DNA from: Salmonirosea aquatica
GTDB taxonomy: Bacteria; Bacteroidota; Bacteroidia; Cytophagales; Spirosomataceae
Reading direction: 5' to 3'
Length of the DNA: 64,000 nucleotides
NCBI RefSeq assembly: GCF_009296315.1
Contig: NZ_WHLY01000002.1
Span: forward strand, 682,001-746,000
How positions within the stretch are numbered: position 1 is the first letter of the stretch; every line of letters starts with the position of its first letter. Positions 18,540-26,857 of this stretch are shown piece after piece. Under the pieces are notes generated by a model. The model worked only from the letters and a program-made list of their open reading frames with translations, did no database searches and had not been told where the DNA came from. Both the position numbers and the translations under genes were made by a program.

Positions 18540-18601
18540 AAAGGCACAGAGGCACAAAGTTGAATTCGTCTATGAATTCAACTTTGTGCCTCTGTGCCTT
18601 T
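18540..18601. terminator. Perfect 28-bp inverted repeat, bidirectional terminator
   Basis: Arms 18540-18567 and 18574-18601 match perfectly around a 6-base loop, with T-rich DNA to the right and AAAAAG to the left. It lies between convergent genes. The arm contains two GGCACA(G/A) repeats, and a related CTTTGTGCCTTTG phrase appears near 23907. Confidence 0.85.
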
Positions 18602-18621
18602 TTCTTTTTGAGCCTTCTCTC

Positions 18622-19251
18622 TTACCTACCCAGTACCATATTCGTCGTAATTTCCTGATCGAAGGTGATGTAGCCTGGGTAGTTGACCTGCTTATCCCCT
18701 ACCGCCAGAGTAGGTTTGATCTTAACCGTCAGTTTCGCAGGCTTGGTGTCGGATTTTCCCGCCAGCGACTGCACCATCGCAATAAAATCATCACGGGTCT
18801 TGTCGTTGGTGAGCAGTTCATAGGCGTTGGTGCTGAGGTGCACAGGTACCTTGGTACTCCCCGTGCCGGGATATACTTCAATCCGGCGGTTAAGTACCCC
18901 CTTGAAAATCTCGCTATCCGACAACAACACGATGTATTCGAGCTGGTTGATTGCGGCAAGGCGGTTGGTGGGATTATTCACATCCAGATTGACCCGCAAA
19001 TCAAGGGGTACCTTCTTGCGAAGCAATCCCAGCGCAAGGTCGGGGTACTTCCGGGGATCCAGATCTTTGACACTACTGACGTTTCTGAACTCGCGCACGT
19101 CGGTACCAGCCAGGTAGATACTGTCGATGGAGGTAATGGCGTATTTGCAGTCTCCAAAGGTCTTGGCTTCTTTTATTTGCTTGCTCACGCCGCACTGACT
19201 TAAAAGCACGACCACAGCCAACAAGCCGACTGCACTGATTATTTTTTTCAT
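18622..19251 (-). CDS. LEA-like (WHy-type) lipoprotein
   Basis: 209 residues with a lipoprotein signal (AVVVLLSQC, Cys20). The body resembles the LEA14/WHy beta-sandwich: LDLRVNLDVNNPTNRLAAIN, then EYIVLLSDSEIFKGVLN and VPVHLSTNAYELL, the usual order of conserved NP, hydrophobic strand and threonine-rich strand motifs. Such proteins are linked to desiccation or stress tolerance or serve as envelope modules. The assignment is by pattern, and an unrelated Ig-like fold is possible. The gene is monocistronic and convergent with msrA, sharing its hairpin. Confidence 0.65.
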   Translation of the reverse strand: MKKIISAVGLLAVVVLLSQCGVSKQIKEAKTFGDCKYAITSIDSIYLAGTDVREFRNVSSVKDLDPRKYPDLALGLLRKKVPLDLRVNLDVNNPTNRLAAINQLEYIVLLSDSEIFKGVLNRRIEVYPGTGSTKVPVHLSTNAYELLTNDKTRDDFIAMVQSLAGKSDTKPAKLTVKIKPTLAVGDKQVNYPGYITFDQEITTNMVLGR

Positions 19252-19503
19252 GGGATTATTAAAAATGATGGAAAATTGATAATGGAAAATTAAGCCAAAT
19301 CGCTGTTTAACGGGTTATAGAACGCCAGATTAAGGGCTTTCCGTTCATCAGAGCCTTGTTTTTCCTGGAAGAAAAACCGTCCTATTTCTCTGTTCAGCAA
19401 AGGTAAGACTTCTACGCGATGGAATCGTTTAACGGCGGTTGCTTCATGGCATGAGTTTTTAAGTTGACAACTTATCCACTGACATCTTAAAACCAATTTA
19501 ATC

Positions 19504-19701
19504 ATGCCCTGGACCAAAAAAGACTATCCGCAATCCATGAAAAACCTCATGGCTCCGGTACGCAACAAAGCCATCGATATAGCCAATGCCTTGCTTAATG
19601 AAGGCTACGAGGAAGGACGAGCTATCGCCATCGCCACATCAAAAGCAGAAGAATGGGGCGAAAATCGGGGGAAGAAAATCCGTAAGGATAAGGCTTCCTG
19701 A
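19504..19701 (+). CDS. Small helical protein resembling YdaT-type stress proteins, 65 aa
   Basis: The protein begins MPWTKKDYPQSMKNLMAPVR and continues NKAIDIANALLNEGYEEGRA with AIAIATSKAEEWGENRGKK. This matches a widespread short family of ChaB-like or YdaT-like proteins (W-x-K-x-D-Y-P-x-S, then N-x-L-x-x-x-V-R-x-K-A-I-x-I-A-N). It has no signal peptide and is highly charged with two amphipathic helices. Function is not known; family members are often linked to general stress. A weak GC-rich hairpin with a T run follows near 19765-19800. Confidence 0.75.
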   Translation: MPWTKKDYPQSMKNLMAPVRNKAIDIANALLNEGYEEGRAIAIATSKAEEWGENRGKKIRKDKAS

Positions 19702-19873
19702 ATCATGCAAATCGTGGTTCTTTACTGGAATAGAAACGAAAAAGTACGTAGTATTGCAATCCCAAAAGAGGTGAGACGGCAAGTACCGCCTGCCTCTTTT
19801 TTTATTTGATGCGTTTCCTTACGACATCGGGAACATCCAATTTATTTATCATTCATAATTTATAACCGATTCC

Positions 19874-20371
19874 ATGGCAAGCTGGTATTTAGGCAAAATA
19901 AGATATCAAAAGGAAGATGAAAACGGACGGCTGAAAACTACCAACGAGGCCTACCTCGTGGATGCTCTGACCTATACTGAAGCCGAGGCACGCCTCTACG
20001 GCCAGATCGTGACGGGGGTTTCGGATTTCACGGTGACGGCCATTACCCGCATGCGGCTGGCGGATCTTTTCACCTACGAAGGCGGTGAAAAGTGGTTCAA
20101 GGCCAAGGTGGTTTTTTATTCGCTGGATGAAAAAAGCGGGAAAGAAAAGAAAGTGGTCAACTACATACTCGTCAATGCCGACGACATCACACAGGCCCTG
20201 GAACGCATCACTGAAAGCCAGCGCACGATGCTGATTCCCTACGAAACCACAGACCTGAACCTGACCCCTATTCTGGATGTGTTCCCCTACTCCGCTGAGC
20301 CGGAAGCGGTAGTACCACCCAATTTCCGACCTTTGGCAGAGGTACAGGTCGAGCAGGCCCAAAACGCCTGA
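19874..20371 (+). CDS. DUF4494 domain protein
   Basis: 165 residues. The sequence WYLGKIRYQKEDENGRLKTT followed by NEAYLVDALTYTEAEARLYG is the DUF4494 hallmark found mostly in Bacteroidota. Further conserved pieces are KWFKAKVVFYSLDEKSGKEK and VNYILVNADDITQALERI. It is predicted cytoplasmic with a beta-rich fold; function unknown. The ATG at 19874 begins directly at the domain, so the start is secure. The last 15 residues are variable and Gln/Glu/Ala-rich. It is followed 19 bases later by an extremely long perfect hairpin. Confidence 0.88.
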   Translation: MASWYLGKIRYQKEDENGRLKTTNEAYLVDALTYTEAEARLYGQIVTGVSDFTVTAITRMRLADLFTYEGGEKWFKAKVVFYSLDEKSGKEKKVVNYILVNADDITQALERITESQRTMLIPYETTDLNLTPILDVFPYSAEPEAVVPPNFRPLAEVQVEQAQNA

Positions 20372-20390
20372 TCGCTATCCATACGCAAGT

Positions 20391-20451
20391 AAAGGGCTCG
20401 CCCGATTGGTCCGTGAGGAATTTCCTCACGGACCAATCGGGCGAGCCCTTT
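20391..20451. terminator. Perfect 30-bp palindromic hairpin
   Basis: Arms 20391-20420 and 20422-20451 are perfectly complementary with a single central T. The ends are AAAGGG and CCCTTT. It follows the DUF4494 stop and lies between convergent genes, so it can stop both. This is the longest perfect hairpin I see in the window. Confidence 0.85.
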
Positions 20452-20581
20452 TCATATACCTACCTCGACGATAACCGGGGCAACTTTTTTAACAGCACAA
20501 GGGACGCACAGGTACCCTAACGCACGGCGAGACTCCCGCTTTGGGCACCTATTTGCCAGGGTACCTGCAGATCGAAGCCAC

Positions 20582-21322
20582 TTAGTATTGCTTTGCGTAC
20601 TGGTTTAAATCCAAAAAGTAGGGGTTGCTTTCGTAAGCAATTAACTTAACGGTCATGTAGGCGTCGTCGGCTTCCGTGACGAGTTGTTGAGGAGATAAAA
20701 GGTAGGTGTAACTGAATGAAACAGGCAGTTGAGCATCGCCTTCCCATTCGTCAAACGCATACAGCGGGTACACATTGAAAGGTACCTCAGCCAGCCAGAG
20801 TTTACTTTTCTCATTGGTCTTGAGGTAGGTTAGCGTATGCTCGGTACTTTGCCATCCAAACTCCTGGCGCGTATTGCCGGTGGGAATACATTGTTTCCGA
20901 AATGTCTCACGCTGAAATTCCACGTCTTCGGGCACGGGCGTTACAGAGCTGTTCTTGAAGGTTTCCCTGATTTTCTTACCCGATTCCGTTTTGCCACAGG
21001 CAATCATCTGCCCATTGGGAAAAGCCAGAATTGCCTCGTTCATGTCGTCAGTAGCCCCAAAACTGGATTCCCGCTGAAAGCATAGGGTACCCGTCACGGG
21101 ATCGATAAACACCCATAACTCACCTTTGGTCGAATCGACTTTGTTGAAGTATTCGTAGATCAACGCATGGCTGAAATAGTACTTCCCCTTTTCGGGTTTC
21201 CACTGGGCGTTGCGCTGCGCGTCCGACGCGGATTTTTTGGGTGGGGTAGTCTGAGCTACGACTTTGCCTCCCAATAGGAATACGGACAGCGAGCCGATCA
21301 AAAACAGGTAGGAGATACGCAT
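20582..21322 (-). CDS. Exported hypothetical protein, 246 aa
   Basis: The start is MRISYLFLIGSLSVFLLGGK with a cleavage site near VVAQT, so the protein is exported. The mature part has no family I recognise. It is beta-rich, with WKPEKGKYYFSHALIYEYFN, GELWVFIDPVTGTLCFQRES and PFNVYPLYAFDEWEGDAQLP segments and three mature-region cysteines. It may be a periplasmic or lipid-associated protein. It is alone on its strand, bounded on the 3' side by the region of the long hairpin, and 124 bases downstream of the response regulator gene. Confidence 0.6.
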   Translation of the reverse strand: MRISYLFLIGSLSVFLLGGKVVAQTTPPKKSASDAQRNAQWKPEKGKYYFSHALIYEYFNKVDSTKGELWVFIDPVTGTLCFQRESSFGATDDMNEAILAFPNGQMIACGKTESGKKIRETFKNSSVTPVPEDVEFQRETFRKQCIPTGNTRQEFGWQSTEHTLTYLKTNEKSKLWLAEVPFNVYPLYAFDEWEGDAQLPVSFSYTYLLSPQQLVTEADDAYMTVKLIAYESNPYFLDLNQYAKQY

Positions 21323-21446
21323 GGAGAAAATAATAGCTTAGCTGGATCGAGGTTTATTTCCTGCAAAGGAAACAATTCTTCTTCAAACCAAGCCATCAGA
21401 AGGGTACCTCTCTTTTAAAAACCGCCGGACTGGCATTCTGCAAGCA

Positions 21447-22511
21447 TCAATTCCGCATTCTGAGCAATTTATCATAGTCCAGTATCGTGATAAGGCTACC
21501 CTTCATCTCCACCAGTTTCTCATCCTTAAAATCCGAAAGGGTACGGATGACCGTCTCGGTGGCAGTACCTACGATGGAAGCAATGTCTTCCCGGGTAATT
21601 GCCATGGAAAAAGGCTTGCCCCTATCAGCCTGATAGCGGTTGGACAGCATTACGAGTGCCTCGGCCACCCGCTTACGCACTGAATTATAGGCCAGCTGTA
21701 GCAAGCGTTCCTCACGCTCCTTGATTTCATTGGAGAGCATCCGGATAAACTTGGCTGACACCTCTCGGTTTCCCTGCAAAAGGCTGAAAAAATCCTCTTT
21801 CGGAATCACCGCCACCTCCGCTTCTTCCAGCGCCACGGCCGTATCCTGGTAGGGCTTATCCTGCAATATGTCTACGTATCCAAAAAAATCCCCTTTTTTG
21901 TACAAATCGGTGATAAACTCCTTGCCGAATTCATTGGCACGGTAGGCTTTGATTTTCCCGCTTAGCAGAAAAAATATACCCGTGGGGTAGCTGCCTTCGG
22001 TATAAACCGTATCCTTCTTTTTAAAGCTTTTGACTTTTTTTTCTTCGGCCAGTTTGCTGAGCGCATCTACGGTGCGGACTTCCTGAATAAACTGATCCAA
22101 TCCCTCACCAGTACGGCTGAACTCCGCCTTGAGACGTTCGCTTTTTTTCAGGCGCATTTCTACGGCTCCGAGCAGCTCTACATCGTCATAGGGCTTGGTC
22201 AGGTAGTCGTCGGCACCCATCGTCATGCCCTTGCGGTAATCATTTTTTTCAGCCTTGGCGGTCAGAAAAACGAAGGGAATGTTTGCGGTCCGGTCGTCCT
22301 TACTGAGCAAATGCAGCACCCCGTATCCGTCTAGTTCGGGCATCATGATGTCGCAGATAATCAAGTCTGGCTGTTGGTGATGTGCCAGCTTTATACCCTC
22401 CTTGCCATTGGTAGCGGTCGTAACTTCGTAGTTGGCCAGCTCCAGGATTTCGGCCGTGTTCTCCCGCATTTCGGGATTATCTTCGATCAATAGTATTTTT
22501 TTCGTACTCAT
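21447..22511 (-). CDS. Response regulator receiver fused to Crp/Fnr-type DNA-binding regulator
   Basis: 354 residues. An N-terminal receiver (1-120) has the phospho-acceptor D54 (CDIMMPELDGYG), T84 and K106. A linker helix leads to a cyclic-nucleotide-binding-like beta-roll (about 160-255; GSYPTGIFFLLSGKIKAYRA) and a Crp-type winged helix (about 275-354). The recognition helix TATETVIRTLSDF keeps the Glu (E319) and Arg (R323) used by Fnr and Crp to read TGA half-sites, and lacks the extra Arg of Crp that selects GTGA. No Fe-S cysteines are seen. It is encoded 14 nt after the PAS kinase, its obvious partner. In effect FixJ and FixK are one chain. The neighbourhood (hemN, cbb3) suggests it controls microaerobic genes. 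Confidence 0.9.
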   Translation of the reverse strand: MSTKKILLIEDNPEMRENTAEILELANYEVTTATNGKEGIKLAHHQQPDLIICDIMMPELDGYGVLHLLSKDDRTANIPFVFLTAKAEKNDYRKGMTMGADDYLTKPYDDVELLGAVEMRLKKSERLKAEFSRTGEGLDQFIQEVRTVDALSKLAEEKKVKSFKKKDTVYTEGSYPTGIFFLLSGKIKAYRANEFGKEFITDLYKKGDFFGYVDILQDKPYQDTAVALEEAEVAVIPKEDFFSLLQGNREVSAKFIRMLSNEIKEREERLLQLAYNSVRKRVAEALVMLSNRYQADRGKPFSMAITREDIASIVGTATETVIRTLSDFKDEKLVEMKGSLITILDYDKLLRMRN

Positions 22512-22525
22512 AGGGGTTGGTCGGG

Positions 22526-23782
22526 TTAGGCGGCGGATGGGGCGTAGTTGGGCAAATTGATGTAAAAGGTCGTTCCCTTACCGGTTTTGCTCGTAAACGA
22601 TATTTCCCCTTTCATCAAATCAAGATATTTTTTCACAATATTCAAACCCAGCCCGGTACCCTGTGCATTCCCGGCATTATGGGCGCGGAAAAAGCGCTCG
22701 AAGATATTGGTCTGATCGCTTTCGGGTATGCCGATGCCCTGATCCTGAATTTCTAAATGAACACCTGCCTCGTCCACCCGGGTACGGAGCCAGATATCGG
22801 TGTAGCTTTCGGAATACTTGATGGCATTGGAGAGCAGATTGATCAACACGTTGCGTATCAAATGTTTGTCGAGCCACGCCTCGGCAGCCCCCTCATGCTG
22901 GTAGAAAATTTGCTGTCCTTCCTTGCAGACGCCTTTGATTTCGTCCATGAGTTCGGAGCAGCAGGCAGGCAGATCCACTTCTACCGGAACACTATGCATC
23001 CGCCCCTCTTCCAGCTTACCCACAGAGAGGAAATCGTTCAGGATTTCGGTCAGGTTGTTCACCGCCGATTTGATGCGGTGCACGTGCTTCTGGCGTTTTT
23101 CGTCCTCTTCGGTATGCACGTACCGTCCAATCAGCGAGGCCGACGACAGAATCGTAGCCAGCGGCGTGCGGAACTCGTGTGAGGCAATGGTCACGAACTT
23201 GCTTTTCATGTCGTTCAGTTCGCGCTCTTTCTCCAAAGCCCGTATGACCTCCTGCTGCGAGGTTTCGAGCTTTAATAGCGTTTCGGCCAGCTCCTGCGTG
23301 CGTTGCGTTACGCGCATTTCGAGTTCGGTATTGAGTTTCTGAATTTCTTCATTGGCGGCCCGAAGATCATTCTCCTGCCGCTTGCGGTCTGTGATATCCA
23401 CGACGAAGGCCACCACGAAATCGCCCTCACTGGTAGCAAACGGGCTGAGACTCACTTCCACTGGGAATTCGGTACCATCGCTACGGCGGGCAAACAAATC
23501 GCGATTATGACCCATGCCCCGCGCCTGCGGGGCACCCATATAGCCCATCCGTAAACTGGCGTGGCTGCGGGCATACCGGATTGGCACCAAAAGCTCTATT
23601 TTATTGCCGATCAACTCTTCCTCATCATACCCAAAAAGTTGCTTCGCAGTCGGGTTCATCATGGCAATTACCCCCTGGCCATCCACCACAACGATCCCCT
23701 CCGTAGCGTGTATGAACAGCGCGTTGAGCATTTCAATATGCCGCTTCATTTGTTCCGTATGTTTGATATACAATTCTAACAT
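22526..23782 (-). CDS. PAS-domain histidine kinase, FixL-like
   Basis: 418 residues from the ATG at 23782; the upstream in-frame extension is unlike coding sequence. One PAS domain spans about 16-135, followed by a coiled coil (about 135-190), the HisKA box with phospho-acceptor H202 (IASHEFRTPLATIL) and an ATPase domain with N-box (LLSNAIKYS), DQGIGIP and GTGLGLNIVKKY. There are no membrane helices, so it is cytoplasmic. In the PAS domain H74 and R94 fall at the same spacing as the haem ligand His200 and the ligand-sensing Arg220 of Bradyrhizobium FixL. A large non-haem PAS group also shares this general pattern. It is co-transcribed with the receiver-Crp regulator and lies just downstream of hemN. 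Confidence 0.9.
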   Translation of the reverse strand: MLELYIKHTEQMKRHIEMLNALFIHATEGIVVVDGQGVIAMMNPTAKQLFGYDEEELIGNKIELLVPIRYARSHASLRMGYMGAPQARGMGHNRDLFARRSDGTEFPVEVSLSPFATSEGDFVVAFVVDITDRKRQENDLRAANEEIQKLNTELEMRVTQRTQELAETLLKLETSQQEVIRALEKERELNDMKSKFVTIASHEFRTPLATILSSASLIGRYVHTEEDEKRQKHVHRIKSAVNNLTEILNDFLSVGKLEEGRMHSVPVEVDLPACCSELMDEIKGVCKEGQQIFYQHEGAAEAWLDKHLIRNVLINLLSNAIKYSESYTDIWLRTRVDEAGVHLEIQDQGIGIPESDQTNIFERFFRAHNAGNAQGTGLGLNIVKKYLDLMKGEISFTSKTGKGTTFYINLPNYAPSAA

Positions 23783-23943
23783 ATCAAAGTAAGGGAGGTT
23801 TTTGCTTAGGAACAAAAGGGATGTTCGTTGTGTCGAGTTTATGGGTTCGTAGTTCAGAGCCGAGAGTTCATAGAAGGGGTTCCAGGCGATCACGTTTGAA
23901 TAAAGTACTTTGTGCCTTTGCCCCTATGGTCCTTTTTTTAAAC

Positions 23944-25308
23944 TCATACAGTCTGACTGAACAGATTTGTCTGGGGTGCGTTTTCCCAAAGCCGGGCGTC
24001 GAAGGCCATGCACACGTTCCGGACGAACGAGCGGCCTTTTTCAGTAATGCGCAAATGGTAGGGCTCGATTTCCACCAGTCCGTCAGCTTCCATTTCTTCC
24101 AGACGATTCAGGCCTTCGTATAACGCCTTGCATTTCTCCGATTCCTGACGCCAGGTAGTTTCAAAGTTGCACATCAGGCGCTGGATGTGACGGCTCAGGA
24201 TGAGGTCTTCGCGCGACGATACATGGCCCCGGAAGAAGGGCAACTCGTCGTTAGACAGCCGCTTGTAATATGCCTCCACACCCTTTTCGTTCTGGGCGTA
24301 GCCCCACCATGCATCGCTGATGGCCGACGCACCCAGACCGATGAGCAGCGAGGTCTGGGTATCGGTATAGCCCATAAAATTGCGGTGCAGTCGCTTTTCG
24401 GCGGCGGCTCGGTACAGGCCGTCGGTTTTGAGGGCGAAATGATCCATGCCCAGATCCTGATACCCCGCCAGTTCCAGCGCGTTGCGGCAGGTTTCGTAAA
24501 TCGCCAGTTTTTTTGTCGAATCGGGCAGGTCCTCTTCCGTGAAGCGGCGCTGCCCAGGTTTGATCCAGGGTACATGGGCGTAGCTGTAAAACGCAATGCG
24601 GTCGGGCCGGAGCTGGATTACCTTGAAAATCGTCTGGATCATGGAGCACACCTTCTGCTGCGGTAGCCCGTACACCACATCGTAATTGACCGAAGTATAA
24701 CCAATTTCCCGCGCTTTTTCGGTCAGGTGCTTTACCTGATCGTAAGTTTGATGACGGTTGATGATTTCGAGCACGACGGGGTTAAAATCCTGCACACCGA
24801 TGCTGACACGCCGGAAGCCGACTTCGTAGAGTGCCTGCAAATGTTCGTCGGTGGTATTGCCGGGATGCGCCTCAAAGCTGAATTCGGCCTGCGCGTGCAC
24901 TTCGCAGCCTTCAAGGAGCCGGGTGATCATTTCATGAAGATTTTCCGGACTAAAAAAGGTAGGGGTACCCCCGCCCAGATGCAGCTCGCGGATGATGGGT
25001 TTTTCAGCTCCCAGCACTTTCTTGTATAACTCCCATTCTTTCAGCACCGCTTCCAGGTAGGGGCGCTCGACTTTATGGTTGACGGTGATACGGGTGTTAC
25101 AGCCGCAGTAGGTACACAGGCTTTCGCAGAAAGGCAAATGTACATATAGGCTAATACCCTGCTTTTGATTCGTGACCGAGAACGTATCATTCACCAGTTC
25201 ACCCCAACGTTCGGGTGAAGGCGGGGTACCTTGCCAGTAGGGTACGGTCGGGTAGCTGGTGTAGCGCGGGCCGGGCACGTTGTATTTTTGCAGGAGTTCG
25301 TGGTTCAT
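23944..25308 (-). CDS. hemN: Oxygen-independent coproporphyrinogen III oxidase
   Basis: 454 residues. The radical-SAM cluster motif CxxxCxxC is present (C61, C65, C68 in FCESLCTYCGCN), followed by a GGGTPTFFSPENL motif and the HemN C-terminal domain (FRGHVSSREDLILSRHIQRL). It decarboxylates coproporphyrinogen III to protoporphyrinogen IX without oxygen, using SAM, for haem synthesis at low oxygen. The length and N-terminal YNVPGPRYTSYPTVPYW are those of true HemN and not of HemW. It has its own promoter with a TGAC-N4-GTCA site about 90 bases upstream, and sits between the cbb3 oxidase operon and the PAS kinase genes. Confidence 0.95.
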   Translation of the reverse strand: MNHELLQKYNVPGPRYTSYPTVPYWQGTPPSPERWGELVNDTFSVTNQKQGISLYVHLPFCESLCTYCGCNTRITVNHKVERPYLEAVLKEWELYKKVLGAEKPIIRELHLGGGTPTFFSPENLHEMITRLLEGCEVHAQAEFSFEAHPGNTTDEHLQALYEVGFRRVSIGVQDFNPVVLEIINRHQTYDQVKHLTEKAREIGYTSVNYDVVYGLPQQKVCSMIQTIFKVIQLRPDRIAFYSYAHVPWIKPGQRRFTEEDLPDSTKKLAIYETCRNALELAGYQDLGMDHFALKTDGLYRAAAEKRLHRNFMGYTDTQTSLLIGLGASAISDAWWGYAQNEKGVEAYYKRLSNDELPFFRGHVSSREDLILSRHIQRLMCNFETTWRQESEKCKALYEGLNRLEEMEADGLVEIEPYHLRITEKGRSFVRNVCMAFDARLWENAPQTNLFSQTV

Positions 25309-25361
25309 TGTAGGCTATACTGGATAATTAATGTTGGATTCTGGACTTTGCCAGGTACCTC

Positions 25362-25404
25362 CAAAACTACGGGGAGTTTTAGCCTCTGAACATGACAACG
25401 GTCA
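25362..25404 (-). promoter_or_regulatory. hemN promoter: TGAC-N4-GTCA operator plus TAGTTTTG -7 element
   Basis: On the minus strand the perfect inverted repeat TGACCGTTGTCA (25393-25404) is followed by TAGTTTTG (25362-25369), which fits the Bacteroidota -7 consensus TAnnTTTG. The TA of the -7 box is the 30th base after the centre of the repeat, so the site would be centred near -42, the class II activator position. The -33 region here is poor, as expected for an activator-dependent promoter. The hemN start is 53 bases further on. The elements are read directly; the protein that binds is inferred. Confidence 0.65.
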
Positions 25405-25505
25405 GAAATGGGAATGACTTTGAGAGTAACCTCATTGGGGCAAGCTCTCCCTCTTAGTCCGGAAGGCGAAAAACCTTGTCCCGTACCCGAACATTGAGGT
25501 ATTTT

Positions 25506-26225
25506 TTACTTTGAAAAAGAAGCCGCTCCACCATGACAAATCGGGAGTTCGGTGGGAGTACCAGAGACAAGAAATGGGGATGGTAACTGAATCAAAAGTC
25601 CGCGCCCTACCAACCAAATTCCGGCCACAGCCATCAGCACGGGCGTGAGGCGTCGCATCCGGCTTCGTAGCGCGGGGCTGAACCATTGTTTGAAAAAACC
25701 TACCGCCATCATAGCGGGTAGGGTACCTAAGCCAAAAAAGAACATATAAGCCGCCCCGTTTAGCAGTGTACCCGTGGCAATCGAACTCACCAGAGCCAGA
25801 TAGACCAGTCCGCAAGGCAGTAGTCCGTTCAACATACCCAGGACTGCCCAGCCGCTGAGCTTGCGGCTCTGCAGATGCTGCGCCATGCCGGATTTCAGTC
25901 GTGCGACTGCCTTTTGCCAAAAGACCGGAACTTTCAAAACCCGATCAAGTCGCGCGGGCCACAGCACATACAGCAGCATCAGCGTACCCGCTGCGATAGA
26001 CAAATAGCGAAGGTACCCTACCCAAAGGACCGCGCCACCCAGCGCTCCGATGGCTGCCCCCAGAAGTGCGTAGGTACCCACCCGGCCTAAATTATACGTC
26101 AACAAACCCGCAATTTGTCGGACTTTGCTACCCCGGTGGATAGGGAGTGCCAAGGCAATGGGCCCGCACATCCCCACGCAGTGAAAGCTACTAATGATGC
26201 CGATTGTGAAAGTCAGGAAAAGCAT
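25506..26225 (-). CDS. SafE/UreH-like (DsbD transmembrane-type) protein of the cbb3 cluster
   Basis: 239 residues, about six membrane helices. Two motifs stand out: FHCVGMCGPIALALP in the first helix region and LNGLLPCGLVYLALV in the middle, the paired Cys-Pro/Cys-Gly helices found in the DsbD/CcdA/UreH-like transporter group, often annotated as sulfite exporter TauE/SafE. In Bacteroidota it is regularly the last gene of cbb3 oxidase clusters, where a role in copper or thiol supply for oxidase assembly is more plausible than sulfite export. It follows ccoH by 79 bases on the same strand. The cysteine-containing tail (LPICHGGAASFSK) could bind metal. Confidence 0.85.
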   Translation of the reverse strand: MLFLTFTIGIISSFHCVGMCGPIALALPIHRGSKVRQIAGLLTYNLGRVGTYALLGAAIGALGGAVLWVGYLRYLSIAAGTLMLLYVLWPARLDRVLKVPVFWQKAVARLKSGMAQHLQSRKLSGWAVLGMLNGLLPCGLVYLALVSSIATGTLLNGAAYMFFFGLGTLPAMMAVGFFKQWFSPALRSRMRRLTPVLMAVAGIWLVGRGLLIQLPSPFLVSGTPTELPICHGGAASFSK

Positions 26226-26304
26226 GGGGTCGGGGTTAAGTGAGAATTGGACGATTGGCGCAGGCTAGTGCTTTTGTGCATCACTCATTTCTCATTATTC
26301 ATAA

Positions 26305-26751
26305 TCACTTCACCACCACTACGCCTTCGTTCCAGTAGGCGGTTTCACCATTTTTCCAATCGAATTGAAGGAGATAGCGGCCCGGCTGAACACTTTGCAA
26401 GAGAACAGTCTGCTTGTTGGCAGAACCTGGATGTACCGAAAATTCGGCATCTTTCTTGTTATCCGAAGGACAGTAAAAATGAATACTACCGGCCAGGTCT
26501 TGCCCCGTCAATTCGGTAGGATACTGCACTTCAAGGGCTCCGTCCAACACCTGCCAGCGCAAGGGTGTTGGCAGGGTTTTGGCGCGGTTTATCTTTTCAA
26601 TTTTCTTCTGAAATGCCAGTTCCTGGGCATAATAATCTTCCGTAACCAGGTCTACGCGCTGGTTCATGCTCATGGTGACGAGCGTCAGGATTCCGGCCAC
26701 GAAGCCGATGTAGAGCAAGGCGATTCTCGTGCCCCAATTGATCTTTTTCAT
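26305..26751 (-). CDS. ccoH: FixH/CcoH family cbb3 oxidase assembly protein
   Basis: 148 residues with one N-terminal membrane helix (IALLYIGFVAGILTLVTMSM) directly followed by QRVDLVTEDYYAQELAFQKK, the hallmark of FixH. The rest forms a periplasmic beta-sandwich (LEVQYPTELTGQDLAGSIHF, then PGRYLLQFDWKNGETAYW). CcoH is needed for stable assembly of cbb3 oxidase and contacts CcoN and CcoI. It is placed between ccoG and the SafE-like gene in the same direction, consistent with the usual order. Confidence 0.92.
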   Translation of the reverse strand: MKKINWGTRIALLYIGFVAGILTLVTMSMNQRVDLVTEDYYAQELAFQKKIEKINRAKTLPTPLRWQVLDGALEVQYPTELTGQDLAGSIHFYCPSDNKKDAEFSVHPGSANKQTVLLQSVQPGRYLLQFDWKNGETAYWNEGVVVVK

Positions 26752-26857
26752 CTTTTCTGCTTTAAGCTGTAAGTTGCGGGTTCTTGCTGAGTGGGTACTA
26801 ATATCTTAGAGTATTATGCGCCATAAAAGCCTATCGCATGCGGCTTTCGGCATTTTT

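Noticed and set aside
19290-19517. 75-codon leftward frame before the small YdaT-like gene
   Set aside because: No recognisable motif, poor composition, and overlaps the start of a more convincing gene.
20391-20451. Perfect palindrome considered as a recombination or attachment site
   Set aside because: Sits 19 bases after a stop codon between convergent genes, like the other hairpins, with no duplicate elsewhere in the window.
22526-23782. Calling the PAS kinase a proven haem-based FixL
   Set aside because: The His/Arg spacing matches, but a large non-haem PAS group has the same general pattern; kept only as a hypothesis.
25506-26225. Naming the SafE-like protein a sulfite exporter
   Set aside because: The paired Cys motifs and position at the end of a cbb3 cluster point to an assembly role; sulfite transport has no support here.
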